Of a stretch of 64,000 bases of DNA, positions 1-12,480 are shown piece after piece. The stretch comes from Lepiota brunneoincarnata. Its lineage: Eukaryota; Basidiomycota; Agaricomycetes; Agaricales; Agaricaceae. Within the stretch, counting starts at the first letter, position 1; each line of letters starts with the position of its first letter. The notes below the pieces were generated by a model. It ran no database searches and was not told the DNA's origin. It saw only the letters and a list, made by a program, of their open reading frames with translations. The stretch is from positions 868,001-932,000 of the forward strand of contig JAEBUN010000003.1 of NCBI GenBank assembly GCA_023014365.1, written 5' to 3'. Both the position numbers and the translations under genes were made by a program.

Positions 1-909
1 AACGACTTACAGCAAAGAAAGTGAAGTACAACAAATCCATAGGACGCGCAGAGAGGGGAATACGGCGCGTCTTGATAGTTTCGGACATTTTTTCGGCGAG
101 CACGACCATCAGTGGGTAGACTATGGACTGTCAAGGATCCTGCAAACTAATTTATACGCCCACGGAGAGCGCCCACAGTTTGCAACCACGTAAGTCGGCG
201 TTGCAGAAACACGTGATGAATAGATGCAGTGGATCAGACGCTAGCCTGTATATAGGAGGAGCGCAGCCCGAGTAGGTCAAGTCAGACACGTCGAATATAA
301 GTTACGGCTTGGGAAAGCGACTTTTTTGCTCAATTTGTCACTCTGAAATGGGCTTGAATGTAGATGTCATGTCTGACTCAACGGCGACATTATCAGTGGA
401 CCGTATCCGTGCCCGAGCTGCTCGGGGCTCGCGTTAAGGAAGGGATTGGGATCCTCGAGGCAGAATTCCGCTGAAATGACCAAGTCGTTTGACCGGATGA
501 GCGAAGTATGGAGAACCATAGGCTACAAGAAACTCCTCGCATTTGTTGCGCCCACGCCATGCTCAAGGCTATCGTGACTATGCTTATCAACAAGCTGCCA
601 TGTACCTGAGACTGTCGACCACTATGGACACCCCTGGAAAGCGGCACAAAAATTGATGCAAGGTCCAAAAGGGTCCAAAGCAACCGAGGCAATCCAGCGA
701 ATTGATTGGTTTGAAGCTGGAAAGAGTTCACTCTGATTTGAATGGGTTTTCACTCCATTTGTTTAATTAATTCCATCGATTGATGAACGGATTACCGAAG
801 TATCCTTTCGGTGCCGGCTGTACTCATAACCAAACCATTACATCAATTAATCGGTGAACCCTAGCACCCGTTCTGGTCAGAAACAGGACCGGGATATCTA
901 ATAATTTTT
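1..909. other. No supported gene (left edge)
   Basis: This stretch lies downstream of the P450 gene. One ATG-less open frame on the minus strand (about 393-731) has no recognisable domain and no splice partners. A TATA-like run (tatata) sits near 248, but no gene can be tied to it. I see no RNA gene or repeat here. Confidence 0.5.
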
Positions 910-3267
910 TCATAAAGCTTCCAAATTTACCAGGAGATCATCATGAACCCATAGATTATGTTCCTAAGGGCGATTAGACTCGGAGCGATCTAAACCAGGG
1001 AAAGCTAGGCATACCTTGTATGAGTCATCAAACTTCTTGACGTCAAAGTTATTGGGGAATGAGACGTTAAAGGCCCTGATCAGGCTGGCGGTCAATAACC
1101 TGGCGCAAAAGGCTATTGAGTAACAACACAAAGACGAATGTATAAAATGAATGACTTCATGTTGTAGAGGGCCACCGGTTTACCAATGCACAATCCTGGG
1201 CCAAAACAAAATGGTACAAACGCGTCCATGTTATGGGGTGTGACGCCACCTAACCACCGCTCTGGTAAAAACTTCTCTGGATTGGAGAAGTTCCGAGCTA
1301 AGCAAACCAATCAGCACTTATCAAGCCATTACCGCGTATTTCTGCCACATACGGTCACGGGAGATAGCATAGTTAGGAGGGGCAATCGTGGTTCCAGCTG
1401 GAATGACATGATCAAGGACCTGCGTCGGTACATCCTTATTCCAACGAGGGGGGCCTGGGACAGAAACATTAGAAACGAAGTGTGTCTTTGAAATGGACGG
1501 TGTACCGGCAGCAACAGGGGGCACAAGTCGGAGGGCTTCTTGAACACAAGCATCAAGGTAAGGCAATTTCAGAAGGGTGGAGGTATCCATGTCCTCTAGC
1601 AGCCCGTCGAATGCCCCACTTAGCTCAGACCGAAGGCGCCGTTGAACCTCAGCGTCGGCCGCAATGTACCGCATGAGTGCGGTCATTGCCTCGCTGACGG
1701 TATCTGAGCCTGCAAGGACAATAAATGAAGCATCTGCATGAGCCTGGAGACGCGTAAGCTCGATTCCGCCCTCCGTGTCGTTTTGCTGCAGGACTCGTAA
1801 GTTTGGTCAACAAAGAGCATCAAGACCGACCAACGATGACGCTCAAAATGTCGTTCCGATTTCCACCGGTCTTTCGGCTCGTTTCTTCAACTTTCTTTCC
1901 GGCAAACTAAGACAAACGTATTGTAAGCTGAATGAGATCATGAAAACGGGTAAGTACCTGCTGGAAAGCCAAGATTGGGCCGGGTGAAGGTGCGAGTGCG
2001 ATAAGATCTCTCATCCACGGAACTTGTCCAAGTACTAGACCATGAAAGTATTAGGACGAGGCCGTAATCAATTCTAATGCTATACCCCCAACGAAAAAAA
2101 CACCCATGTGCAACTGAACAAATCCTTAGCCGGGGAGAGGGTACGACAGACGGAATGCCTCACCATTTCCATCCAGCCCTCGACATCCTTTCCTGCAGCG
2201 AGTGTTTCGAAGCCACCAGAGAAAGACATATCGCCCATGACATCACTGAAGGATGTGAATTTGCAACCAATCACTCGGAAAATTCACGTACATAGCCCAG
2301 AGAGAAATCCAGTGGGAGAGCGAAACCGTCTCTTTTCTCTTGGCGAGTATCTCGAGAAGTTGCGTTGTTCGAGCCTCGAGGATAAATCAACAATGTAAAT
2401 GCCATAAGCACGCTTTGTCATACCTGTGCTGAAGTACGATAATGTTTGAGTCTTTCGACAGAGAAGGCCTTGGTCCAAGCCTAGGATAAAGTGTGAGAAC
2501 GAATCTGGAAATATTTGTCCTCTTTACGAACCACCAGACGGAGAGCATGTTCATCCTTGTCGACGGTCGTGATGAGGGCGTCAGCATCCTGGGGTGCACC
2601 TGGGGAGTATGAACACAAAATCACAAAAAGCTGAAATAACAAATACCTTGATAGGAGAGAGATCGGAACATTTGACTATAGATAGGCCGAATGGCGGCAG
2701 GATCGTCAACAGACAGTTCATTTGGCCCTGCGCGGTGTTATCTCAGGCAACGACCAAGAAAGAATTTGCTCACCTATCCGGATCCAAGGGCCATAGATGC
2801 GATGCAATCTGGGGGAAAGTTGGAACGGGGCACAATCAATGCAGGTATAAGAACGTACTCCTGAAGCTTCAGATGACGATTTCCTTTCATAATCCAGTAG
2901 CTCATATACCACTTTGAGAGCTTAGCAATGGTGGGGCCTGGATAGCGGGCAAGGGGATGCCAAGGCGAGAGGCGATATACGGCGATCGACGTGAATAGCC
3001 CAAAAATAAACGCGCCCACCGTTGCGGAGGACGCGATGAAGCCATACAAGAATTGATGAGTATTGTTGTACATGTAACCAAACACTGCAGTTTGAAGGAC
3101 AGAGACCATGCCAAGGGATGGTAGCACCCGTGGTTCAACGCGCTTAAACACCACATGAGAACTCTATAGGGGACAGTTTCAGCACATTGAAAATTTGGAG
3201 GGCAATATCGACGCGCAATTCCAGCCAAAATGGCAATTTGGACAAGTTGGAGGAGTGGCATCGGCAT
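910..3267 (-). CDS. Cytochrome P450 monooxygenase, membrane-anchored
   Basis: Haem-thiolate monooxygenase expected at the ER membrane with a P450 reductase; substrate unknown. The N-terminal exon (about 3162-2870) encodes one or two hydrophobic helices and then the proline hinge HPLARYPGP. Further exons carry PNELSVDD, a GDMSFSGGFE segment, the helix-I oxygen motif AGSDTV near 1700, and the helix-K ExxR (QEALR, Glu at 1539-1537, Arg at 1530-1528). ISRDPRNFS follows, formed across an intron that starts GTATGT near 1354. The haem loop is FCFGPGLCIG, with its Cys codon at 1190-1188. Two small 3' exons end at the TGA at 912-910. All key residues are present. The start is uncertain: the frame of the exon at 3162 closes upstream in a stop, so a short first exon is needed. 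The ATG at 3267 is the best candidate, but its donor and phase do not fit cleanly. The long hydrophobic N-terminus resembles the basidiomycete CYP5037-like type; that family placement is inference. Confidence 0.88.
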
Positions 3268-4787
3268 AGTAGATGAGAAGAGCAGGTGGAAGAGCAGATG
3301 GGGGGAGTGAGCAGATAACTTGACGTCACGTGAGCGTGAAGATGAGATGAAGGGTATGACCCCGCCGGCGGATTAGGGGTATAACAGGGCTGCAAATTCA
3401 AATAATGAGGGAGAATGGCTCGGTCGGCAGAATCTCCTCACATTGATATTCTCAGCTAGCGGTGCCACAGCATTTTGGTTACAGCAGTACTGTGTGTCAG
3501 CGTGAACATCCACGAAGAATTAGCCATGGCAATAGTCGCCGCATCAAATGTACGGTATCCGTTGCTCGCTGCATACGACGCCTTGGTATTATGGTTATGG
3601 GATCCTGCAGCACTCGGTGAGTTCTGTGAAACGAGTCCCCAACGGGCCTCCGGGCCACTGACCGTGAAACCGTTCCCTATACCCAGGGCCTTAAGATTAG
3701 AGCGTGCTCCGGCATCCGTTCCATAATATGGCCGCATTTGTTGGTAGGAAGTAGCTATGGGACAAATTTAGTCCTTGGGTACGGGGACATACATATCGAC
3801 CAACTCACAAAGCAAATGTCGGACCGTAGTGACCACCATAACTAATGAGCATATCACGATATGGGTTATGAGAGGTGTATGAAATGAGGAGCCACAACTA
3901 CGTATGACCCGGGCCAAATACCCGGGCTCCTACAAGCCATATTTGCATGAATGTCCAAGTGTCACGGGCCGCATCAGGTGAAGTTTCGACGGTTTTATTA
4001 CCAGTTGAAAACCAGCTCCAACTGGTTGGTCGATATAGAGGACATTTGTTCTTTGATTCCAGGGGAACGGGCTTAATGATGCGGTGTCGCTAGTGTGTGA
4101 ATACGGCAGGGTCCGTGTTCTTGGATCAGGCCGACCGTACTAGAGCTTCCAGGCTGTGAGGGGCCCTCGATTAACGTTCGCACACATGGGTGAACTGGCT
4201 TCTCACCATAGAGCGAGGGGTGCTGCATCAATATTATTACGAGTTGCAAAGAACCAGAGCACTCAGATACAGGCAAACAGTATAATCAGAGGCTAGGTAT
4301 GAATATACTCCCGTCCCTCCTTATGTCCACATACCCAGCCGCCTGACACACTCCCCGGGTTGCCTCTAGGTTGGTGGGTGGAATGCTGAGTGCTGAGGTA
4401 GGGAGCGAATAGACATGTAATACACCGCAAATACCAGGGTTCTCCATCAGACTGACAGACCTCGTAATTGGCTAGACCTACGCGCAACATTTAAGATTTC
4501 CGCACTGTCGACTCCTAAGACCTTCAGGCTATCCAGTACTGCCAATCGGACTTTCCCAGCCAGGCCATACACGAGCAGAGCGCGAGCTAAGGGTACTTCC
4601 GGCGCATATCTGCCACATAACCCCGATTTGGCTCTTCGATGACGATAGAAAGAGGCAGCACAGTGGAAAAGCCAAAGCGGTTTTTGCCGAGGCACCATAA
4701 GGAAATATAAAGTGGGCAAATGCAATTTATTCGTCACGTGTACCTTACGGCCGACTTGACCACTGATATTCGGGTACAATCTTGGCT
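3268..4787. other. P450/TRM82 intergenic region with weak short ORFs
   Basis: No recognised gene. The minus strand has an ATG-initiated 93-codon frame at 3737-3456. It is Ser/Asn/Ala-rich, has no signal peptide and no known motif, and could be an exon of an unknown gene or chance. A second frame lies at 4276-4073. Splice-like sites surround both, but I could not build a convincing spliced product. The region up to 4787 should also contain the TRM82 promoter; no clear TATA box is visible. Confidence 0.35.
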
Positions 4788-6821
4788 ATGGCCACCATTC
4801 CATATTCTCGAGTGTTTATTGGGACTGGGTTCACTGTCGCTGTGTTTGGCAAACAAATCCGTGTTGTGAGCTCGACGTACGTCTCTCCCACTTCAGTGTG
4901 GCTCGGCAATGCACTTGACGAGATCAGAACAGGCCAAATACTCTCATCAACTGAGAAAACTCCAGAAGAACAAAGAAATGCTTTGAGTGATACGACAAGG
5001 ACCATAGTCGTAGCTGCGGTTAACGAGAACTTTACGTACCTCCTGACCGTCGGGGAAAATAAAATGCTCAAGCTATGGGAGCTCCCAGGACTCAAGCTGG
5101 TGAACGAGAGGTGCAAATTTTCATGTAAACTGTCGTGTAGAATGCATAGAATTAACGATTTGATCTTAGGGAACTACCAAAGAGACCTACGGGACTGGCT
5201 TTCACAAAAGACACCCAAACTATTCTCGTCTCCGACAAATTCGGTGACGTCTTCAGGTATGTGTATCCTTTATTTTACGGCCTACCCTCTGACCTTCTCT
5301 CTACAGCTACCCATTTGATTATGTACCACCCACCACAAAACCCAACCGGGACGAATTCTCGTCGCATGAAAATCCATCTGACGGCAAACTCATCCTTGGC
5401 CACGCCTCCCCACTCAACGCATTCCTTCTCTCGCACGACGAAAAATACATCATCACAGCTGACAGGGACGAACACATTCGGGTCAGCTGGTATCCAGAAG
5501 GGTACAACATTGAGATGTATTGCCTTGGGCATCGCAGGTACGCCTCTCTCCTTTGCATTTGGCTGGGGTATTGAATTTTGCTACAGATATGTCTCTGCGA
5601 TCTACATCCCCGAATTCGCTCCTGGAACGCTCATCTCAGGTGGCGGGGATCCAAGTCTGAAAATATGGGATTGGATGTCTGGACGGTGCACGGATGAGGT
5701 ACAGATCTGGGAGTCTGTAGAGCCTTTTGTTGCGGTGAAGAGCGCGAAAATAAAACACGGCGAAGAGGAGGACGAGGATGATGAAGGTGGGGCAGCGCCA
5801 AAACGGAAGGGGAAGGGGAAAAAGAGTAAACGGAGGAGGAATAAACAAAATGCCGACCAGCCCAAGATGGATGGAGGGGAAGAAAACGAAAGTGAGAAGG
5901 AGAAGGAGGAAGAGGAAGATGATACGCAGGGGAGAATTCCAGAATTGATGGAGGAAAAGGTTTTGGTGATGAATAAGATCAGAAGTACGCAAAGGGGAGA
6001 TACAAAGTTTGTCGTTTTCAGCGCTATTGGGTGAGTATGGTCTCGAGTTCTCAAGACCGCGGGTTGATTGGGACTATACTAGAGTAACCGCGCTGTTCGG
6101 TTTTCGATATCCTTCGAGCCGCGTCGAACACTTTGATTTTAGCTACCCCATCATTGACTTCACCGTTGATAGTGACGGGAAAGTATGGGTATCATTGGAT
6201 ACGACTTGGTCCACCGCGGGATCACAGCCACCACACGACAACCGTTCGGTGAGAGTAGTTCAAGTCATTGAGAATGGCAGTGTAAGCTACACGCGTCCTT
6301 TTTCACAACCGTCCCTTACGTCGCGATCCAGTTCGCGGAAGCGGAGCTCACCGCCGAGAACAAAAACCTCTTGAAAAGTCTGAATGAAGCGCGTGCTTCG
6401 TCAGGTATTTCCAGTCGTATGCATTCACAGGGAAACTGAAAACTGACCTCTGTCAGGTTCTGTTCTAGACAAACTCCCAGGTTTCTATGCCGATCTGAAA
6501 ACAATGCCAAAATGGTCAGAACCTTCTGCATTAGCATTAGCATCGTCAAGTAGAGACATAACGGACTCCGTTGCCGAGAGCGCCGCTGGGAAGTCTATGA
6601 CAAGGCGAGAAGAGGGTAGGATGAAAAACAAGAAGAATGTTCTTGCCAAGATGCAGGAGATGGCGAAGGAGGGCACCAGCATAAAGGAAAAGGCCGGTAC
6701 AGTGAGACCGTTTACAGACGTGGACAGCGATGAAAAGGGCAGGGAGGCAAAGAGGGCCAGGTCTGGTGCGACGAGAGCGGGGGGCGCGGAAGACACAGAG
6801 ATGGAGACCATTTGCATTTAG
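4788..6821 (+). CDS. TRM82: tRNA (guanine-N7)-methyltransferase non-catalytic subunit Trm82 (WDR4)
   Basis: WD40 scaffold that stabilises the methyltransferase Trm8/METTL1 for m7G46 formation in tRNA. The protein begins MATIPYS at the ATG at 4788. Exon 1 runs to about 5110 (LKLVNER), exon 2 starts ELPKRPTGLAF near 5172, and exon 3 starts YPFDYVPP near 5307 and holds ITADRDEHIRVSWYP (the classic Trm82 repeat). Exon 4 from about 5587 has YVSAIYIPEF and GGGDPSLKIWDW. A Lys/Glu-rich low-complexity insertion (about 5740-5930), probably a disordered charged loop, splits the propeller. Later exons include VTALFGFRY, the ending LDKLPGFYADLKTMPKW, and a basic tail. At 6299-6303 the frame changes: the sequence has five T, and six would join TRPF to FTTVPYVAIQ. 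This is either a sequencing indel or an alternative 3' structure. Confidence 0.9.
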
Positions 6822-8546
6822 TCTCACTTGTACAGCTTCCTCGATAGTTATATGGAAGCATGGGTGTGCAAAAGGGGATTTTGCCATCGCCGAATCTTGC
6901 GTCTTTTGGTTGTCGAAGCTCTATAGAGTAGAACACTAAAAAGTCAAGCATGCTCGTCCGGAGATCATCAGCGTCAGCAAACTGTTTACAGTCTATTCCT
7001 CGTGTGCGACTGCATGTACTGTAGATCCGCATCCTTCTTCTGTATTTGTAGAGGTTATGGCATCGGAGGGGAGAGAGGGCTTAATTACAAGAAGCCTCAA
7101 GGAGGGATAGGGCAAGGGGAATGGTGGATGATGCTTTTGTCTGTGTCCTTTGTTAGATGCTTGATGAACCTCCATAAATCCTGTAGGTCACTACTTCCCC
7201 CTTGAGCTCAACGCTCGTGATGAATCCTTTCCCATCTGGGCTCACTGACTCCACAGATACCCTGGCACAGAGTCAGTCAAAGGTGTTGCATCCACATTCT
7301 TGTGTTCTCCTCAGTCAATTGTCAGTTAATAATTCACCATCATTGCTTGGGGGTCTATACTCAATGCAAAAACAATTTGCAGGTAATCATTGAACTTGAA
7401 TGAACATAACTACACACTAGTTACAACACTCCTCTACCCAAGCCCTCTTGTGCTCTTATCACTAGCACTGTCATCAATATCATGTAACCATGTTCACAGT
7501 TCCCATTATCACTCCCTAATTGCCACTGCCACTAGGCCCACTGCTACCCCATGCTAAGCTCTATGCTGTAGTCCATTCAACTGCTGTAATGTATCCAGTG
7601 AGTCAGAATCAATCCTCAACTAGCTAATTTTGATATTCAGGTTCTGGGATTCTCTGCACTCCTCTAATGCCTGGCGTACATCATACAGAATTTCTCAATT
7701 TTCTGGGACTTGGCCATTTTTCACCATGGTCATGAGGTGTCACAAACAGTGTTCCGGTAAGGCTATCTTGGATTCTTTTGGATGCCCCAATGCCCTAGAT
7801 CCACAAGGTAGACTTAATCGTGCTTGGCACTTGCAAGGGCATCTACATGCGTTGTGAGATTGTCGGGTGTGAGGATGGCCCGAAAATCTTCCTCTAAATC
7901 CTCAGAACATGTTTTCTCGAGGTAGACAGGATGCAAACAATGCTTCACAGAAGGTCCCAGGAGGTCGAAGACTCCGGAGGGGGTGTATTTCGATTTGTTG
8001 CACGAAGAATCAAGTCTTCCACCTTCGTATAGTTGTCTGGTTCAGCACGCTGTATTAGATTGATCGGCACATTGGGCTGCTCGCACTTACTGGAGTTGTT
8101 CAATCTCATCCTTGGACTACAACCTTATGACCCAAGCTCGTGCATTCCTTTGCTTAATCCATTCCTTCCAACGACCTGGCTGAGGGGACGTCGCCTGGAG
8201 AACCTGTCCTGGGCACTAGCAGCGAATGAAGGGATCAGGTAGGTCAATGTTCGAGTCAATTAAAATAAGTGTTTCGCTTGTCGTATGATATATCGATCTT
8301 GGGGCATTCAGCAAGCGGCTAGACATGACAGCCATCCTGGACACAATGGATATACTCGACCAGGGACTCGTAGAAAATGATAGACATATGTTACGGCAAT
8401 GCCGTAAAGAAAGCGTACAACAAGAAGAGTGACTTTCTTAACGAGGCCCCAAGTCAAGTCAAGTGTTGCTGTTGTTGCAAATAAAGCATGGCTCACTAAT
8501 GCCAGATTGGCCACTCAAGACCAGACCCCATGGATGTCATTCTTCG
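6822..8546. other. Gene-poor island, possible repeat relic
   Basis: About 1.7 kb without a convincing gene between TRM82 and the membrane-protein copies. 7200-7620 is simple in texture, with many short C/T-rich tracts and recurring ctgct, cactg and catgt words. Open frames at 7630-7857 and 8033-8242 (plus) and 8514-8308 (minus) lack recognisable domains. The minus frame is hydrophobic and could be a leftover 3' part of the neighbouring membrane-protein gene. I see no transposase or reverse transcriptase motif and no clear terminal repeats. Confidence 0.35.
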
Positions 8547-10037
8547 TCATTGCCGGTCCTGCCGCAGGACCCAAGAGTGCTCGTAGGCGGATTCATACCA
8601 CCCAGCGCGATGAGTCCATGGAAGATGGCGGGGTAAAACAAGAAGGCGACCCTCACCCGCAGCGTCTCTCACAGGGAACTGGATGATGTCACCGGGCGGC
8701 AACTCCCGACTTTGTGTGCGTTCGGGCAGGGCAGGTTCAAATTTAGACTGCATAACAAACAACTCAACCCGTCGATCCCATTCCTCATCCATTCGGCTAC
8801 CATAGTGTGTGCAGGTGATAGCCAAGAGTGTGATGGAGAGTAAGCCGGCGCCAGTTACAATAGAGATGAACACACGAAAGCCAAGTTCCATGCAAGGTGA
8901 TATGGAGCCAGCCAACCTGCGCTGGATCGCCACATGAAGAATACAATGCAGAAGATAAAGGTTAAGATTGACCTAGGGTACCAAAACCCATCAGTTTGTA
9001 GGGTGTTACTTTAATTCTCATGCAGGAGCGTACCAAGCAAGCCAATAAGCCGGCATGGCCATTGCAGTCCAGACATTCCAGAATTCGCCTTGATGTTTTT
9101 GTGCCTCCTGTAAAGGTCGCATGAGCTGAAAGCTGTGTCGCCGACTCAGCGGAACGTACTACTGCCCATTCAGCAGCTTTGTAAGCCTGGCGCATGTCGG
9201 GGAACTAAATAAGCAGAAGGCAGCCATGAAGAACGCTGAGTAATGCGCAGACGAGAGACCAGAAGGCGACATAACGTATAACAGAGTTTTTAGAGGCCCC
9301 GTCAATCTGAAATATGGTCAGAGCTGCTCTGTGCCGGCCAGGATTAGGAAAAGGACGCCCATGCGCAGCGAGAAGTCTTACTGTACAAGTAAGCCAGAAA
9401 TAATGTTCAGAGTTTGCCATTCCTTGCTGACACTATCGGTACAAGCTCCCCAGGCCTCTCTGAGCCTCCGGTAAGCAGATGGTAAATTGGAGTGTGGATC
9501 ACGGGTGATGCCAGTATCGACCATCCTTTGCTGAAACACTGGGTGACCTTGGGCCGCGACCCTCAGCGCCATATTTTTTATCTTTTCTAAAGTTAAATGG
9601 GTACTCCGGAATGCCTGGTTGGATCGGGAGCGATACAGGGAGGGAATATGAAATAGGCGGCATAAGTATATCCGACGAAGTAAGAGGTTTGCGAAGGAAG
9701 TGTGGAGATTTTGATAATGGAATCTTCGAGGCGACCGCCTGTTACCTGGGTCGCACTCGCTGGTGGATTCGAAAGCACCTGTGGGTCGTGGTATGGGGTG
9801 GAGGCTATACATAACTATATCGTCTGTAGGCCTGTGCCATGGAGAGTCCGTTAGGGGATGTAGTGAGGTGCTCGGGAATCCTATGTCCTTCGGCGTTTGA
9901 GTGCTATGATTACTGTGGTCGCCCTGGATACTCTGGTAGGTGGGGGTCGCGAAGGTATCCATGAGTCTGTGCGTATGGGTGGTTTCGTTACCGCTATCTT
10001 CTCGCTGTGCAGAGCTGGCTACGCTGACGTTTGACAT
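8547..10037 (-). pseudogene. Agaricomycete multi-spanning membrane protein, copy 1 (probably decayed)
   Basis: Starts at the ATG at 10037 with a roughly 200-residue polar N-terminal region, then LREAWGACTDSVSKEWQTL leading into membrane segments. A spliced exon (after an intron ending near 9310) reads ALTIFQIDGASKNSVIRYVA and continues into ALLSVLHGCLLLI, then MRQAYKAAEWAV. Later exons carry FWNVWTAMAMPAYWLAW, SILTFIFCIVFFMW and ELGFRVFISIVTGAGLLSIT. This order matches a large family of uncharacterised basidiomycete proteins with about four membrane helices; function is unknown. An in-frame TAG at 9207-9205 falls between LLLI and FPDMRQ, in sequence where relatives read through. The join near 8920 also needs a frame change. 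It may be a pseudogene, or carry sequence errors like those seen elsewhere in this window. Copy 2 lies immediately upstream in the same orientation. Confidence 0.55.
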
Positions 10038-10850
10038 GACTGTAGAGAAGCGAGGCCTACATGATCAAAGGCGAGCCGGATTGAGGAAAGAATAAGTCAG
10101 GGATTCACGAAAAGGGGATGACAACCACCCAAATCCGCTACCTCACCTGGAGCGCAGCTGTGATAGGGCTTGGGATCTGAGGCTTGACCAAGCCCCGATA
10201 CTTCACAGACAAACAGGCCGAGAGGAGTTCATGCGGCCTGACCCGATGACTTGTGGGGATTCGGGGCGCATTGCGGGCCCTGTGTTTGCCCTTGATGGAG
10301 TCAGTGGCGAAGGAGGCAGCAGTTTTATCAGCAGGAATGGAAAACGGGGGAACAGCGGGAATATGAACTACTCCTGTTTGACTATACTCGCCATCGGTAA
10401 GGCGAGGTTTGGTGTGGGTTCATCCACAGGGCTTCGATACCGGTGAAACTCGGCGGCTGTGGATTGTCGAGCTTGATTAGATTGGTGTTTAGGTGCGACA
10501 GGGGGGATGTACCAAAGGTTAACAATGAAACGTGGCGGCGGTTCAGAGATCGTGATGATCTAAACACCAGACCATGTGTCCAGAGCCCACGGTTGTTAGA
10601 GATTGAAAGGGAATGAGGCCTAGCGAGTATCCGAGGGCTGGGTGGAAATCGGAGGGAAGTGCTTGACAACAGAAAAGTGCATGAATGGAGACACGAATGA
10701 GATAACAATGCTTGGAATAAGGGAGTGGTGGACGTGTGCATCGCCTGTGATCTGGATGGAATTCATGGTCTTAGTATATTCGACAAGCGAATATGAATGT
10801 TATAGAGTACCAAACAGTTAACCAACGGCATGGTAGGACAATGGTTAATA
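10038..10850. other. Spacer between the two membrane-protein copies
   Basis: It holds the promoter side of copy 1 and the 3' flank of copy 2. An ATG frame on the minus strand (10741-10382, 119 codons) is Ser/Leu/Arg-rich and matches no family I know. Its composition looks like non-coding sequence. No RNA gene seen. Confidence 0.35.
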
Positions 10851-12480
10851 CTAGTGGGTGGGTGTTTCAAGGGAACTGGCAGTGATATCTCTTATTGCAC
10901 TTATTGGAACGACTTCTGGCTCTGAAGGCACTGACTCCATGGTGGCACGCCGGATTAGAGGTACGCTGGCTCTTCTTGGAGTTGCTTCTGGCGCATCGGA
11001 TTCGGAGGGAGGTACTGTGGGAGATGACAGGATATTTGGTAAAGGTCCATGTCGAGAACGATCCCCTCTGTCATCATCCGAACCAATGGCCCAATCTTCC
11101 TCGAGTAATGTGGGGGATCGCTGGATGCATTGGCGATGCAAGCTAAATAGTGGTGTATCTGATGGGGACGTATGGTGCCGGCTACGGGGTGAAAGCGGGT
11201 CATCTTGTAGTGCTTATTGCTGTTAGAGCTCTCCGTGGTGGGGTAAAGGCGGGTCTTCAGGTGAATAAGTGGTTGGGAAATGATGCCATCGTCGCCTCAA
11301 AAAGAATTCTGGGACTGAGAAGGCACGATTTGAGGCCGAGGAAGACTTGGGGACCAGGACTAGAGGCGCTCTGGAGCAAGTGAAGACGGGTGGGGTTGAC
11401 GCACCCGTGGGGACTGAGGTGCTTCTTGCACAGCTTGAGGCCAGAGGGGAGACCGGGACCGAGAGCGCACAGGTAAAAGCTGACGGGACTCAGGCACAGG
11501 TGGTAATCAAGAAGCCATTTGCACGGTTTGGGGCGATCAGGACCAGGGGGGCGAGGTTAGTCTAGGTATATAACGTTTGGGGTCAGGTGTAGGTGGGTAC
11601 AGAGGGGCCTCTTGCGCAATCTGTGGCGACCAGGGCCGAGGGACGGGGTGCATAATACGAGGCGACGGGGCCCGAGGGGGCGAAGTTGGCACGGGTGAAA
11701 ATCGGCGGGGCCCTTGCGTGAATTGGGGTTGGGGGGGTGCTTGCGCAGGTGGGACGGGCACTCGCACGGGCAGGTGATAGGTTGGAATTCCAATGTTGAG
11801 GAGACCTCTGTCGGATCGGAGCTGTCGGAAGGGAGGTTGAGGGTCAAAAAATGTGATGAATGCCTCAATTCGCCGGGTCCATGCTTCCTATCGTAGCGCA
11901 TGAGGGTGATAACTGTGAATATGATATAGAGAACGCCAATTCTGAGAGTGGTGCAAATGAATATGCGGAATCCAAGCTCCACTTGAGGTCCTGTGGTGAA
12001 CGTGAAATTCATTGGAAGGCCTGAAAGGATTATTTGTAAGGTGTTCCTTAGATGTTACAAAGGCATACCAAGCAAGTCAGAGAACTGGCATAGCCATCAT
12101 GACCCAAATATTCCAAAATATATTCTGGTGTTTTACTTTCCTTGCGATATGTGACGTGAGCTGAATGATATTGTTGAAAGGTTAGCAGGTTAGGAAATGT
12201 CTTAAACTAAAATATGGTAGGACGGATCTTTTGGCGGGGAAGTTGAACCAGTGACAGATATCACCTACAGAGGGGAGCTAAGGACAACTATATTCACGGA
12301 CCATATCGATGAAGGGGAGTGTGTTTAGGGAGGAGAAGAGCGCCCAAACGGGGTTGGAAAGAATCAGCAGCCCGATGGCTATTCTGGGTTTTATTGAGGC
12401 ATTGGATGGAGGTAATGTCAATAGTAGAATCGTTCTCAGTCCGCAGGCACAGAGGACGGGGGCCAAGCCAAGGTACCATC
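10851..12480 (-). pseudogene. Agaricomycete multi-spanning membrane protein, copy 2 (nonsense mutation)
   Basis: Paralogue of the copy at 8547-10037, with the same block order. A hydrophobic exon around 12400-12290 contains PRIAIGLLILSNPVWALFSS. Next comes FWNIWVMMAMPVL then LAWYAF near 12115-12060, then ELGFRIFICTTLRIGVLYII (about 11965-11905). The C-terminal half is long and Pro-rich (about 11800-11540). A last acidic exon ends ITASSLETPTH at 10851. Between MPVL and LAW there is an in-frame TGA near 12074-12072. Copy 1 has Trp (TGG) there, so a single G-to-A change explains the stop. The N-terminal part upstream of 12480 could not be recognised. Two independent lesions in two tandem copies favour decay, although sequence error cannot be excluded. 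Confidence 0.5.

Noticed and set aside
5602..6054. 150-codon minus-strand frame opposite TRM82
   Set aside because: It is the antisense shadow of the Lys/Glu-rich loop (Ser/Phe-rich translation), with no domain.
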